From positions 162,349 through 226,348 of the forward strand of contig NZ_RJWA01000009.1 in the NCBI RefSeq assembly GCF_003762835.1: a stretch of DNA of 64,000 nucleotides, written 5' to 3'. This stretch comes from Micromonospora sp. HM5-17 (GTDB taxonomy: Bacteria > Actinomycetota > Actinomycetes > Mycobacteriales > Micromonosporaceae). The notes beneath the pieces are model-generated. The model was given only the letters and a program-made list of their open reading frames with translations. It searched no databases and was not told the DNA's origin. This document shows, piece after piece, positions 1 to 9,018 of the stretch; the stretch's first letter is position 1; each line of letters opens with the position of its first letter. The translations under genes and the position numbers were made by a program.

Positions 1-1
1 C

Positions 2-466
2 CCGGTCGCACCTGTCGGCGGGTCGACCGGCGGTGGGCAGCAACTGCCGGAGCCGCCGCCACCGGTCGAGAACGAGTGCACCGACGAGGAGATGTCGGTG
101 ATTCCGGTGCCCTCGCAGACCTCGGCGCAGCGGGGCGAGCCGATCGTGCTACGGCTGCGGATCAGGAACGTGTCGGACCGGACGTGCAACCGGGACGTCG
201 GCGCCGACCTCCAGGAGCTGTACATCAAGTCCGGGGCCAACAAGGTCTGGTCCTCGGACTCCTGCAGCACGATCCGAAACAACAACGTCAAGCCCTTCCC
301 GCCGAACCACGAGGAGGAGTACACGGTCTCCTGGAACGGCCGGAAGAGTTCCCGGTGCACCAACGGCGTGGCCGCCGGTCCCTTCCCGGACCCCGGCACC
401 TACCAGCTCTTCGGCCGGCTCGGCAACAAACACAGCGACCCGGTGCGGATCACCATCACCAACTGA
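2..466 (+). CDS. C-terminal part of a secreted or membrane-anchored protein (5' end outside window)
   Basis: The reading frame is open from the window edge, so the gene starts upstream. The visible part begins with a Gly/Pro-rich linker (about 25 residues with PEPPPP) and continues as a roughly 120-residue domain of beta-strand character with four well-spaced cysteines that could form disulfides. A flexible linker followed by a Cys-containing beta domain is typical of the extracytoplasmic end of actinobacterial membrane or lipoproteins. I do not recognise the family; an Ig-like fold is a guess. It converges on disA. Confidence 0.6.
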   Translation, partial: PVAPVGGSTGGGQQLPEPPPPVENECTDEEMSVIPVPSQTSAQRGEPIVLRLRIRNVSDRTCNRDVGADLQELYIKSGANKVWSSDSCSTIRNNNVKPFPPNHEEEYTVSWNGRKSSRCTNGVAAGPFPDPGTYQLFGRLGNKHSDPVRITITN

Positions 467-503
467 GCATCCACTGATCTCGGCCCGACGCTGACGCTAA
501 CCG

Positions 504-520
504 CCGGGACTCGATCCCGG
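504..520. terminator. Small hairpin between convergent genes
   Basis: Perfect 6-bp arms CCGGGA / TCCCGG around a 5-nt loop lie between the partial secreted-protein gene and the disA stop. There is no T-tract, so a terminator role is only suggested by position. Confidence 0.3.
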
Positions 521-617
521 ACCGTCGAGGACGTCCGGCGGCCGCGTGTTGGTCCCGGAGGTCCGGAAACCGGCCCGGCGGCCGACGCGGTGGGCGCCGG
601 GCCGACGCCCGGAGGGG

Positions 618-1802
618 TCAGACGTACCGCTCCAGGATGGACGCCTCGGCGAGTCGGGAGAGGCCCTCACGGACGCTCCGGGCCCGGGTGTCGCCGACGC
701 CCTCCACGGCCTGAAGATCCTCGACGGTGGCGCCGAGCAGCCGCTGGAGGCTGCCGAAGTGGTCGACCAGCCGGTCGATGACCAGGCCGGGGAGGCGAGG
801 GACCTTGGCGAGCAGCCGGAACCCCCGCGGGCTCACCGCGGCGTCGAGCGCGTCGGAGGCGCCCGGGTAGCCGATCGCCTTGGCGACGGCGACCAGGTCG
901 ATCAGCTCGGTCGCGGAGAGGAGGTCCAGTTCGACCAGGGCCTCGTCGAGGGTACGGGCCTTCCGGCCACTCGGCAGGTAGTCCCGGATCACCAGCGTGC
1001 GGTCGGCGTCCACCCCGGCCATCAGCTCGTCGAGCTGGAGCGCGAGGAGCCGGCCGTCGGTGCCGAGCTCCACCACGTACCCGGCGATCTCGTCGGCTAT
1101 CCGGCGGACCATCTCCAACCGCTGCACCACGGCCACGGCGTCCCGGACCGTGACCAGGTCCTCGATCTCCAGGGCGGAGAGCGTGCCGGACACCTCGTCC
1201 AACCGGAGCTTGTAACGCTCGAGCGTGGCCAGCGCCTGGTTGGCGCGGGAGAGGATCGCGGCCGAGTCGTCCAGCACGTGGCGCTGGCCGTTGACGTAGA
1301 GACTGATGATCCGCATGGACTGGCTGACCGAGATCACCGGGAAGCCGGTCTGCCGGGCGACCCGCTCGGCCGTCCGGTGCCGGGTGCCGGACTCCTCGGT
1401 GGGGATCGACGGGTCAGGCATCAGGTGCACGGCGGCACGGACGATCCGGGTGCCGTCGCTGGAGAGCACCACCGCGCCGTCCATCTTGCACAGTTCGCGG
1501 ATCCGGGTCGCGGAGAACTCGACGTCGAGGGGGAACCCACCGGTGCAGATGCTCTCGACGGTCTTGTCGTAGCCGAGCACGATCAGGGCGCCGGTCCGGC
1601 CCCGTAGGATCCGTTCGAGCCCGTCGCGGAGCGCCGTACCCGGCGCCATCAGCGCGAGGTTGGCCCGCAACGGATCTCCGGTCGGTCCTCCGCCGCTCAT
1701 GCTCACGCCGGCGCTGACGGTACGCGCCGCGGAGCCGACAGTGCTGCTGCGGGCAGGCGAAGCCGCGCTAGCGGTTCGGTTCGCGTCGCGGTCGATCGGC
1801 AC
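618..1802 (-). CDS. disA: DNA integrity scanning protein DisA, diadenylate cyclase
   Basis: Makes cyclic di-AMP from two ATP. The 394-residue protein has the N-terminal DAC domain with both signature motifs: DGA at about 108-110 and RHR within GTRHRTAER at about 139-147. A long helical spine follows, and a C-terminal RuvA-like helix-hairpin-helix region ([20 protein letters not shown]) binds branched DNA. The GTG start at 1802 is preferred over the internal ATG at 1700 because a TAGAAT hexamer lies 6 nt before it, as for a leaderless transcript. It lies downstream of radA on the same strand, as in other actinobacteria, and RadA is known to modulate DisA. Confidence 0.96.
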   Translation of the reverse strand: MPIDRDANRTASAASPARSSTVGSAARTVSAGVSMSGGGPTGDPLRANLALMAPGTALRDGLERILRGRTGALIVLGYDKTVESICTGGFPLDVEFSATRIRELCKMDGAVVLSSDGTRIVRAAVHLMPDPSIPTEESGTRHRTAERVARQTGFPVISVSQSMRIISLYVNGQRHVLDDSAAILSRANQALATLERYKLRLDEVSGTLSALEIEDLVTVRDAVAVVQRLEMVRRIADEIAGYVVELGTDGRLLALQLDELMAGVDADRTLVIRDYLPSGRKARTLDEALVELDLLSATELIDLVAVAKAIGYPGASDALDAAVSPRGFRLLAKVPRLPGLVIDRLVDHFGSLQRLLGATVEDLQAVEGVGDTRARSVREGLSRLAEASILERYV

Positions 1803-1808
1803 TCGGAC

Positions 1809-1814
1809 ATTCTA
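1809..1814 (-). promoter_or_regulatory. -10 hexamer of a leaderless disA promoter
   Basis: TAGAAT on the minus strand ends 6 nt before the GTG start of disA, so transcription would begin at or next to the start codon. No convincing -35 box is visible. Confidence 0.5.
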
Positions 1815-2038
1815 CGGACCGCCCTGCGTTGGGTGCTGTCGCGGTTACTGTGACGTGCCACTGTGCCGGCATCCTCCCGTTGCGGTACGCCCTCGGCGGC
1901 TCGTGTGAGCTCGGCGGGATGTGTCCAGTCTGTACTTGATCGCGGGTCTTGCCGGGGCTTGTGCCCCGCTGGGGCCGGGACCGTGTGCGGCGTGTGCATG
2001 GTACGACGGGCAGTCGTGCACCTGAAGTGACTGTACGG

Positions 2039-3481
2039 CTACTCAGCAGATACCCGGGCCACGCACTGCAGCGCCGATCGTACGTCGGTGACTTCCATCA
2101 CTCGCATGTTTTCCGGCGTCACCCCGCTGCTTTCGGGGCCGCAACCGGCCGGGACCAGCGCGTACCGGAAGCCGAGCCGGGCCGCCTCCGCGAGACGCCG
2201 GGGCACCGCGGACACCCGGCGTACCTCGCCGGTGAGCCCCACCTCGCCGATCGCCACCAGGTCGGGGGCGATGGCCAGATTCAGCCCGCCGGAGGCCACC
2301 GCGAGCGCCATCGCCAGGTCGGCGGCCGGCTCGACCACCCGGATCCCGCCGACGGTGGCCGCGAAGACCTCCCGGTCGTGCAGGGTCAGGCGCTCGGTCC
2401 GCCGCTGCAGCACGGCGAGGACCATCGCCAACCGGGCGCTGTCGAGCCCGGAGACGGTCCGTCGGGGCGAGCCGGCGACGGTGGCGCCGATCAGCGCCTG
2501 CACCTCGGTGACCAGCGCCCGCCGCCCCTCCATCGCCACCGTGACGCACGTCCCGGGGACCGGGTCGGCGGACCGGGTCAGGAAGAGCCCGGACGGGTCC
2601 GCGAGGCTGGTGATCCCGCCCTCGTGCATCTCGAAGCAGCCGACCTCGTCAGCGGTGCCGAACCGGTTCTTCACGCCCCGGACCATCCGCAACGACGAGT
2701 GCTTGTCGCCCTCGAAGTGAAGTACCACGTCGACCAGGTGCTCCAGCACCCGCGGACCGGCGACCTGGCCGTCCTTGGTGACGTGTCCCACCAGCACCGT
2801 CGCGATGCCCCGTTCCTTGGCGACCGAGACCAGCGCCGCGGTGACCGCCCGAACCTGGGTGACCCCGCCGGGCACCCCCTCGGCGCCGGCGATGGAGACC
2901 GTCTGCACGGAGTCGAGCACCAGCAGGCCCGGCTTGACCGCGTCCAGGTGGCCGAGGACGGCACCAAGATCGTTCTCGGCGGCCAGGTAGAGCCGCTCGT
3001 GCAGGGTTCCCATCCGCTCGGCCCGGAGCCGGACCTGGCTCACCGACTCCTCGCCGCTGACCACGAGCGACGGGGAGCCGGCATTGGCGGCCCACTGCTG
3101 GGCGACGTCGAGGAGCAGGGTGGACTTGCCGACCCCCGGCTCCCCGGCGAGCAGCACCACCGCGCCGGGGACCAGGCCCCCGCCAAGCACCCGGTCCAGC
3201 TCGGGAACGCCGGTCGGCCGGGCCCGGGCCGGAGCGGCGCTGATCGTGGCGATCGGGCGGGCCGGCTCGGCCGGGGTGCGGGAACTCACCACCCGGCCAG
3301 AGACGGTCGGACCGGTCAGGGTGGACTCGACGACGGAGCCCCACTCACCGCACTCCGGGCAGCGTCCCACCCATTTCGGCGGCTGGTGGCCGCAGGCGTC
3401 GCACTCGTAGCTGGGCCGCGGGTCGCGGGCGGTGGTCCGGCCGCGCCCGACGGCGGCACGGGAGGTCGCTCGGCTGGTCAC
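2039..3481 (-). CDS. radA: DNA repair protein RadA (Sms)
   Basis: RecA-like ATPase that helps process recombination intermediates. The 480 residues show an N-terminal C4 zinc finger (CDAC and CPEC, about 27-44), Walker A GEPGVGKS at about 113-120, Walker B LLVLD at about 186-190, the RadA-specific KNRFG motif at 271-275, and a C-terminal Lon-protease-like domain. Length is normal for the family. The GTG start has TAGCGT 6 nt upstream and no Shine-Dalgarno, suggesting a leaderless transcript. It lies between the LpqE-like gene and disA, the order also known from mycobacteria. Confidence 0.96.
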   Translation of the reverse strand: MTSRATSRAAVGRGRTTARDPRPSYECDACGHQPPKWVGRCPECGEWGSVVESTLTGPTVSGRVVSSRTPAEPARPIATISAAPARARPTGVPELDRVLGGGLVPGAVVLLAGEPGVGKSTLLLDVAQQWAANAGSPSLVVSGEESVSQVRLRAERMGTLHERLYLAAENDLGAVLGHLDAVKPGLLVLDSVQTVSIAGAEGVPGGVTQVRAVTAALVSVAKERGIATVLVGHVTKDGQVAGPRVLEHLVDVVLHFEGDKHSSLRMVRGVKNRFGTADEVGCFEMHEGGITSLADPSGLFLTRSADPVPGTCVTVAMEGRRALVTEVQALIGATVAGSPRRTVSGLDSARLAMVLAVLQRRTERLTLHDREVFAATVGGIRVVEPAADLAMALAVASGGLNLAIAPDLVAIGEVGLTGEVRRVSAVPRRLAEAARLGFRYALVPAGCGPESSGVTPENMRVMEVTDVRSALQCVARVSAE

Positions 3482-3487
3482 CCCAGC

Positions 3488-3493
3488 ACGCTA
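3488..3493 (-). promoter_or_regulatory. -10 hexamer of a leaderless radA promoter
   Basis: TAGCGT on the minus strand is separated from the radA GTG by 6 nt. Confidence 0.45.
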
Positions 3494-3513
3494 ACGAACC
3501 CGTACGACGGAAC

Positions 3514-3544
3514 GCGCCCTGCCCCGGGGGCCGGGACAGGGCGC
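3514..3544 (-). terminator. Strong stem-loop after the LpqE-like gene
   Basis: The arms GCGCCCTG and CAGGGCGC enclose a further CCCGG/CCGGG stem, giving about 13 pairs with one internal mismatch. It lies between the stop of the lipoprotein gene and the radA start, where it could end the lipoprotein transcript. There is no T-run, as is common in high-GC actinobacteria. Confidence 0.5.
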
Positions 3545-3561
3545 CACGGATCGGGCCCGGG

Positions 3562-4290
3562 TCACTCGTGGGCGGCGCCGCCCTCCTCCTCGACCACCGG
3601 GGTCGCGACCGGGGCCGGCGACAGCGGCACCGCGACCGGGGCCGGGGTGTCGACCCGGGTGCCACCGAAGTCGAAGGTCATCGGCACCGACTCGCCCGGA
3701 GGCAGTGCGGCGGCGAGACCGTTGAGCTGAAGCCAGGTGCCGGTCGCCCTGCTCAGGACGACGAAGCCTCGCGCCGGGATCTGGATCTCCGCCGGCACCT
3801 CGGGCGCCGCGGTCGGGGACGGCGCCGCCGACGGCGAGCCGCCCGAGGACGGGCTGCCGGCGGCCTCGGGCGGGGTGGCCGACGGCGAGCCGCCCAGGCT
3901 CGGGCTCTCCACCCCGGTGGGGGTCGGCGTCGGGCCGGCCGTGGTCGGCGAGGGGCTGGCCGCGGCGGCGTTGGTCAGCACGACGATGCGGGCGGCGCTG
4001 CTGCTGACCCGGACCGTCACCGCCCGGTCGGAGTCGTTGTAGAGGGCGACGCTCAGCGGGGCGTTGCCGCCTGCCGGGTAGCCGGTGGTGTCCAGGTAGT
4101 CGATCGAGAGATTCCGGATCTTGAAGGAGCCGTCCGCCGAATCCGCGTTGACCCCCACGCTGGTGGGGATCCGCAGGCTGGTCTCGGCGTAATGGCCGGC
4201 GCCGCATCCGGAGAGCAGCAGGGTGGTGACGGCCGCCGTACCGGCCAGCACCGCCGTGGCGCGCCAAGCCCTCCTGATCGACCCCGTCAC
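3562..4290 (-). CDS. LpqE-like lipoprotein
   Basis: A 242-residue secreted lipoprotein of unknown biochemical role. The N-terminus has arginines, a hydrophobic stretch and the lipobox LSGC with Cys29 as the lipidation site. A beta-rich domain follows (about 30-105) and then a Ser/Pro/Thr/Gly low-complexity segment (about 108-165) before a second beta-rich stretch. The GTG start at 4290 is preceded by GAGGAGG at ideal spacing; a longer upstream frame lacks support. Its place beside radA-disA and near carD matches LpqE in mycobacteria, which is the main basis for the name. The low-complexity insert is unusual. Confidence 0.75.
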   Translation of the reverse strand: MTGSIRRAWRATAVLAGTAAVTTLLLSGCGAGHYAETSLRIPTSVGVNADSADGSFKIRNLSIDYLDTTGYPAGGNAPLSVALYNDSDRAVTVRVSSSAARIVVLTNAAAASPSPTTAGPTPTPTGVESPSLGGSPSATPPEAAGSPSSGGSPSAAPSPTAAPEVPAEIQIPARGFVVLSRATGTWLQLNGLAAALPPGESVPMTFDFGGTRVDTPAPVAVPLSPAPVATPVVEEEGGAAHE

Positions 4291-4445
4291 TGCTCCTCCT
4301 CGTTGCGCTCTGGTCGCGTGTCGCGGTCGCCGGCGGCGACGCGTCCTCGGCACGCGTTCGACACCTGCCCGGACAGGCTCCAGGGTAGTGGGCGGTGATC
4401 GGCTGCCGTACGCGGACCCGGTATCCCGGTCCGCCACGGCACCGG

Positions 4446-5285
4446 TCACACGAGCCGGCCGCTCGCCACGAGCAGGACGACGTCGAGGAGGGCCACCAGC
4501 ATCACGGCTCGGAAGATCGCGACCGGGCGCTCGCCCCGGAGGCTGGCGGCTCGGCCGGCGTACCAGACGGCGGGCGGGACCACGGCGGCGACCGCGATCG
4601 CCGCGAGCCCGGCCCAGGACGGCGGGCCGGGCGGCCCGAGGGCCAGCGTCGCGGTCGCGGCGAGGAGCAGTCCGACCGCCGCCGCCCGGGAGCCGCTCGG
4701 CCCGAGCCGGTGCGGCAGGCCCCGGACCCCGGTCCGGGTGTCGTCGGCCAGGTCCGGCAGAACGTTCGCGAAGTGCGCTCCGGCCCCGAGCAGTGCGCCC
4801 GCCGCGACCAGCCAGGCGGGCGGGGTCGGGGAGCCGGGTAGCGCGAGGACGACGAACGCCGGCAACGCCCCGAACGAGACCGCGTACGGCAGCACAGAGG
4901 CCGGGGTCGACTTCAGCGGCCAGTTGTAGAGCAGCGCGGAGACCAGCGCGACCGTCGCCCAGAGTGCGGCGGCCGGATGGAGGGCGAACGCCGGTAGCGG
5001 CGTGACGACGGCGGCCAGTACCCCGGCGACCGTGACCGTACGGCGTCGAAGCCGGCCGTTGGCGACCGGCTTGTCCCGGCGGCCGACCGCGGCGTCGCGG
5101 TCGGCGTCGAGACGGTCGTTGACCCAGCCGATGGCGAGCTGGCTGGCGAGCACGGTGAGAGCGACCGCGGCGATCCCGGCGGGCGGGTGTCCGACACCCC
5201 AGGCGAGCAGGGCGGCGACGGTGGTCACCGCCGCCGCCGGCTCCGGGTGGCTTGCCCGGACCAGCCCTAACACCACCTGCGACAT
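4446..5285 (-). CDS. UbiA-family prenyltransferase
   Basis: Integral membrane enzyme that transfers a polyprenyl group to an acceptor. The 279-residue protein has about eight hydrophobic segments and two Asp-rich Mg-diphosphate motifs, NDRLDADRD at 56-64 and DLADD at 178-182. It is divergent from the methyltransferase gene with 46 bp between starts and is followed by the lipoprotein gene. The ATG at 5285 is chosen because CAGACT lies 6 nt before it. With the type III PKS nearby, the likely acceptor is an alkylresorcinol or alkylhydroquinone (inference). A menaquinone or heme role is less likely because no other genes of those pathways are here. Confidence 0.85.
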   Translation of the reverse strand: MSQVVLGLVRASHPEPAAAVTTVAALLAWGVGHPPAGIAAVALTVLASQLAIGWVNDRLDADRDAAVGRRDKPVANGRLRRRTVTVAGVLAAVVTPLPAFALHPAAALWATVALVSALLYNWPLKSTPASVLPYAVSFGALPAFVVLALPGSPTPPAWLVAAGALLGAGAHFANVLPDLADDTRTGVRGLPHRLGPSGSRAAAVGLLLAATATLALGPPGPPSWAGLAAIAVAAVVPPAVWYAGRAASLRGERPVAIFRAVMLVALLDVVLLVASGRLV

Positions 5286-5291
5286 ATGGGA

Positions 5292-5297
5292 AGTCTG
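5292..5297 (-). promoter_or_regulatory. -10-like hexamer before the UbiA gene
   Basis: CAGACT (a CANNNT variant of TANNNT) lies 6 nt before the ATG at 5285, with no Shine-Dalgarno. Confidence 0.35.
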
Positions 5298-5331
5298 GTG
5301 GTTACCACCCGGTCGTGCCAGGCTCGATGAC

Positions 5332-6222
5332 ATGCGCGACGACCAGGCCGGGGCGGTGCCGGAGCCCGGGTCGCCGACCGCCCGGGCCGCGGCTGCCGGA
5401 GTCCACCCGCGACCCGGCCGGGTGCTGCCGCGTAACGACCCCCGGCAGTACGACGACCTGGCCGACCAGTGGTGGGACCCGGATGGCGCGTTCGCGATGT
5501 TGCACTGGCTGGCCGAGGCGCGGGCGGCGCTGGTCCCGCCGGCCCGGCGGCCCGGTGCGGTCCTGGTCGACCTCGGCTGCGGCGCCGGCCTGCTCGCCCC
5601 GCGGGTGGCCGGCCGGGGCTACCGGCACGTCGGGGTCGATCTTGTCCGGTCCGCCCTCGTCCAGGCCGCCGCGCACGGGGTCCGGCCGGTCAACGCCGAT
5701 GTCGGCGCCGTGCCGCTGGCGGACGGCTGCGCCGACGTGGTCGCCGCCGGCGAGGTTCTGGAACACGTACCCGACTGGTCCCGGGTGGTGGCCGAGGCGG
5801 CCCGGATACTCCGCCCCGGCGGTCTGCTGGTGCTCGACACGCTGAACGCGACCGCGCTGAGCCGCCTGGTGGCGGTCCGGTTGGCCGAGCACCTGCCGGG
5901 GGTGCCCCGAGGTATCCACGACCCGCGTCTCTTCGTCGACGCCCGGGCGTTGGTCCGGGAGTGTGGCCGGCACGGCATCAGCCTGCGGGTCCGGGGCGTC
6001 CGGCCGGAGGCCTGGGGGCTGGTCCGCTGGCTGGTCCGTCGGGCGGTGCGTCGCGCGGCGCGGGCGGGTGCCGGGACCCGGGCGGCGGCGGGCGGCCCGC
6101 CGGTCCGGACGGAGTCGGGGGCGTCCGTGGCGCGTGCCGACGTGGTCGGGGACGCGCCACGGATCGTGCCGACCTGGTCGGCGGCGGTGCTCTACCAGGG
6201 GTGGGGAACCAAGGAGCGGTAG
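5332..6222 (+). CDS. UbiG/COQ3-like SAM-dependent O-methyltransferase
   Basis: Class I methyltransferase of 296 residues. The N-terminal segment QYDDLADQWWDPDGAF with LHWL (about 39-60) is the hallmark of the UbiG/COQ3 group that methylates polyprenyl-dihydroxybenzenes. The SAM motif VDLGCGAG is at about 79-86, the acidic VGVD strand follows, and the post-I motif HVPDWSRVVAEAARILRPGG is present. The start is divergent from the UbiA gene, and CAGGCT 7 nt before the ATG could be a -10. In this locus it probably O-methylates the hydroquinone made from the type III PKS product (inference). Confidence 0.85.
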   Translation: MRDDQAGAVPEPGSPTARAAAAGVHPRPGRVLPRNDPRQYDDLADQWWDPDGAFAMLHWLAEARAALVPPARRPGAVLVDLGCGAGLLAPRVAGRGYRHVGVDLVRSALVQAAAHGVRPVNADVGAVPLADGCADVVAAGEVLEHVPDWSRVVAEAARILRPGGLLVLDTLNATALSRLVAVRLAEHLPGVPRGIHDPRLFVDARALVRECGRHGISLRVRGVRPEAWGLVRWLVRRAVRRAARAGAGTRAAAGGPPVRTESGASVARADVVGDAPRIVPTWSAAVLYQGWGTKER

Positions 6223-6271
6223 TTCGGCGGCAGCGGCGGGGCGATCTGCCCGGTGCGGAGAGGGGGCACGG

Positions 6272-7441
6272 ATGACGGTGGACGCGCTGGCGGCGGCGCG
6301 CCGGTTGGCGCCGCGACTGGCGGCCCGGGCGGCCGGTTACGACCGGGACGGAAGCTTTCCGGTCGAGGACTTCGCCGACCTGCGGGACGCCGGGCTTTTT
6401 GGCCTGATGGTCCCGCCGGAACTGGGCGGGCTCGGCGTCAGCTTCGCCGGGTACGCCGCGGTCGCCACCGAGCTGGCTCGGGGCAACGGGGCGACGGCGC
6501 TGGTGTTCAACATGCACGCCTCGGTGACCGGTGCGCTCGGCGCGCTCACCAAGGAGCTGGCGGAGGCGCTCGGCGTACCGGACGAGGCGCTGGCGGCCCG
6601 GGACCGGCTGCTCGCCGAGGCGGCGGCCGGGGCCTGGTACGCCGTGGCGATGAGCGAGCGGGGTGTCGGCTCCCGGCTGTCGAGGTTGACCACGACGTAC
6701 GAGCCGGTGGACGGGGGCTACCACATCCGGGGAGTGAAGACCTTCTGCTCCGGTGCGGGTCACGCGGACGCGTACCTGGTCGCCGCCCGCAGCGTCGCGG
6801 ATCAGACGGTGGTCTCGCAGTTCCTGGTACCGGCCACTCCGGACGGGCTGCGGGTGGAGCCGACCTGGGATTCCCTCGGTATGCGGGCCACCGCCTCACA
6901 CGACCTGCACCTGGACGTGGTGGTGCCGGCCGACCGGCTGCTCGGCGGGGTGGAGGGGCTGGCGCTGGTGGTCGCCCAGCTGATGCCGCACTGGCTGGTG
7001 GCGAGCTACGCCGCCGTCTACGTCGGAGTGGCCCGGGCGGCGATCGACGCCGCGGTCGAGCACCTGACCGCCCGCGGACTGGACACGTTGCCGGCGGTCC
7101 GGGCGCGGGTGGGACGGGCGGACGCGGCCGTGGCCGCCGCCGAGCTGGCGGTGGCCGAGGCGGCCCGCCGGGTCGACGAGGCGCCGGGCGACCCGGAGAC
7201 GAACCGTTGGGTGTGGCGGGCCAAGCTGCTCGCCGGTACGACCGCGGCGGAGGTGGCGGCGTCGATGGTGGAGGCCGCCGGCACCTCGGCGACCCGCCGG
7301 GGGCATCCGCTGGAGCGGCTCTACCGAGACGCCCGGTGCGGCTCGCTGCACCCGGCCACCTCGGACGTCTGTGCGGACTGGTTGGGCGTGGCGGCGCTCG
7401 GCGGTGACCCGGACCGGGATGGCACGACGCCGCGTTGGTGA
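6272..7441 (+). CDS. Acyl-CoA-dehydrogenase-like flavoprotein
   Basis: The 389-residue protein has the acyl-CoA dehydrogenase fold: an N-terminal helical domain (about 10-110 with LMVPPELGGLGVSFAGY), a central beta domain with the YAVAMSERG motif (about 128-136) and a C-terminal helical domain. The start is fixed by GGAGAGGGGG about 8 nt before the ATG. It lies 49 bp after the methyltransferase and before the type III PKS. Members of this fold also include flavin-dependent monooxygenases, so it may oxygenate the alkylresorcinol ring to a hydroquinone, or reduce the prenyl chain. Both are inferences from context. Confidence 0.85.
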   Translation: MTVDALAAARRLAPRLAARAAGYDRDGSFPVEDFADLRDAGLFGLMVPPELGGLGVSFAGYAAVATELARGNGATALVFNMHASVTGALGALTKELAEALGVPDEALAARDRLLAEAAAGAWYAVAMSERGVGSRLSRLTTTYEPVDGGYHIRGVKTFCSGAGHADAYLVAARSVADQTVVSQFLVPATPDGLRVEPTWDSLGMRATASHDLHLDVVVPADRLLGGVEGLALVVAQLMPHWLVASYAAVYVGVARAAIDAAVEHLTARGLDTLPAVRARVGRADAAVAAAELAVAEAARRVDEAPGDPETNRWVWRAKLLAGTTAAEVAASMVEAAGTSATRRGHPLERLYRDARCGSLHPATSDVCADWLGVAALGGDPDRDGTTPRW

Positions 7442-7735
7442 GCGCGCGCCACGCTGGTTTCGGGGTGCCACCCTGGGAGACGTGGCGCCGCCATCGGGCG
7501 GCCGGGATGCCTCCCGGTGGGCCGCGCGGCGGCGACGCCCGGGCAGCCGGCACCCGGCCCACCGGCCGGCGGCGCGCTCACCCAGCCGGGCAGGGCGGTA
7601 CGGCGTCGCGGGTCCGGCCGAGCCGATCCGCGGGGCACCGGCGGGTACGTTCCCGCGTCCCCCGGTCGCGCTCCGGGGTTGGGCTCGGTGAGCGCGTGGT
7701 ACGCGAGCTGGCGCGGGTCGCGATCGGAGGGCGGT
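7442..7735. other. Intergenic region of 294 bp
   Basis: GC-rich spacer between the flavoprotein and type III PKS genes. Frames crossing it have the composition of shadow ORFs. I see no convincing promoter, repeat or hairpin other than the Shine-Dalgarno GGAGG just before the PKS ATG. Confidence 0.5.
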
Positions 7736-8830
7736 ATGGGTAGCGGGAGCAGCGGATACGGGCCCGGGGTGATCGCCGGGGTGGGGGTGTCCCTGCCCCC
7801 GGCGTCCGGTCAGGACGAGTTGTGGGAGGGCTTCTTCGCCCGGCACTTCTCCGGGACGACCCGGACGCTCGCCGAGCGGATCTTCGCGAACTCCGGGGTG
7901 AGCCGGCGGCAGGCGGCGGTGAATCCGCTGCTGGAGGACGTCTCGGAGTGGCCAACCGAGCGACGGATGCGTCGGTACCAGATCGAGGCGCTGCCGCTGG
8001 GTAAGGAGGCGGTGGACCGGGCGCTGACCGACGCGGGCCTGCGGGCCGGGGACGTCGGCCTCTTCGTGGTCTGCTCGTGCACCGGCTACGCGACCCCGGG
8101 CCTGGACATCCTGCTGGCCCGGGACATGGGTATGGCCCCGGACACCCAGCGGATGTTCGTGGGACACATGGGGTGTTACGCCGCGCTCCCCGGGCTCGGC
8201 GCCGCGAACGACTTCGTGACGGCCCGGGGCCGTCCGGCGCTGCTCCTCTGCGCGGAACTGACCAGTCTGCACCTCCAGCCCGCGTCGGCCCGGATGGACA
8301 CCCAGCAGATCATCTCGCACGCGCTCTTCTCCGACGCCGCCGTCGCGGTCGTGGTCGTGCCCGGCGACCGCCCCGGATACGCCATCCGCGAGGTGACCGC
8401 CGTGACGGATACCTCGACGGCGGACCACATGACCTGGGAGCTGACCGACACCGGTTTCCGAATGGGGTTGTCGCCGAAGGTGCCGCAGGTCCTGGCGCTC
8501 TACGTGGCGGAGCTGGTCACCGGCCTGCTGGCCCGGAACGGTCGGCGGATCTCCGAGGTGGACGGCTGGGCGGTGCACCCGGGCGGCCCCCGGATCCTGA
8601 ACGTGGTGGAGGAGAAGCTGGGTCTGCCCCCGGAGGCGCTGGCCGCGTCCCGGGCGATTCTCGACGAGCACGGGAACTGTTCCTCGCCGACGTCGCTGCT
8701 GATCCTCGACCGGCTCCGGCGGTCCGCCGCCGTGCCCCGTACCGTGGTGATGCTCGCCTTCGGCCCGGGCCTGACCCTCTACGCGGCGCTGCTGGACCGG
8801 CTTCCCGGCACGGGGCGGGCCGGGTTCTAG
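7736..8830 (+). CDS. Type III polyketide synthase (alkylresorcinol synthase-like)
   Basis: A 364-residue chalcone-synthase-fold homodimer-type enzyme that condenses a fatty acyl starter with malonyl-CoA. The catalytic triad is visible: Cys147 in GHMGCYAALPG, His281 in GWAVHPGGPRIL and Asn314 in HGNCSSPTSLL. The C-terminal GFGPG-type loop appears as AFGPGLTLYAALLD. The start is set by GGAGG 5 nt before the ATG. The UbiA prenyltransferase, UbiG-like methyltransferase and flavoprotein beside it match the gene content of the Actinoplanes missouriensis alkyl-O-dihydrogeranyl-methoxyhydroquinone cluster (agq), so a phenolic-lipid product is likely. Confidence 0.93.
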   Translation: MGSGSSGYGPGVIAGVGVSLPPASGQDELWEGFFARHFSGTTRTLAERIFANSGVSRRQAAVNPLLEDVSEWPTERRMRRYQIEALPLGKEAVDRALTDAGLRAGDVGLFVVCSCTGYATPGLDILLARDMGMAPDTQRMFVGHMGCYAALPGLGAANDFVTARGRPALLLCAELTSLHLQPASARMDTQQIISHALFSDAAVAVVVVPGDRPGYAIREVTAVTDTSTADHMTWELTDTGFRMGLSPKVPQVLALYVAELVTGLLARNGRRISEVDGWAVHPGGPRILNVVEEKLGLPPEALAASRAILDEHGNCSSPTSLLILDRLRRSAAVPRTVVMLAFGPGLTLYAALLDRLPGTGRAGF

Positions 8831-9018
8831 CTGGACGGCCGGATGGGCCGGCCGGTGTGGACGCGGGGGAAGCGGATTGCGCCGGCTCGCGCTGCCGAGG
8901 GACACCGTGCTGACCCCGGGAGCGAGGGCTGGTGGCGGGTGGCCCGCCGGGCGGTCGGAGGTGGCGCCGACGGCGAATCGCCGGTTCGCGGCGGAGGGGA
9001 CCCGGCGGCGACCGGGGC

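Noticed and set aside
546..1607. 353-codon frame antisense to disA
   Set aside because: Shadow ORF of GC-rich coding DNA; disA motifs are intact on the other strand.
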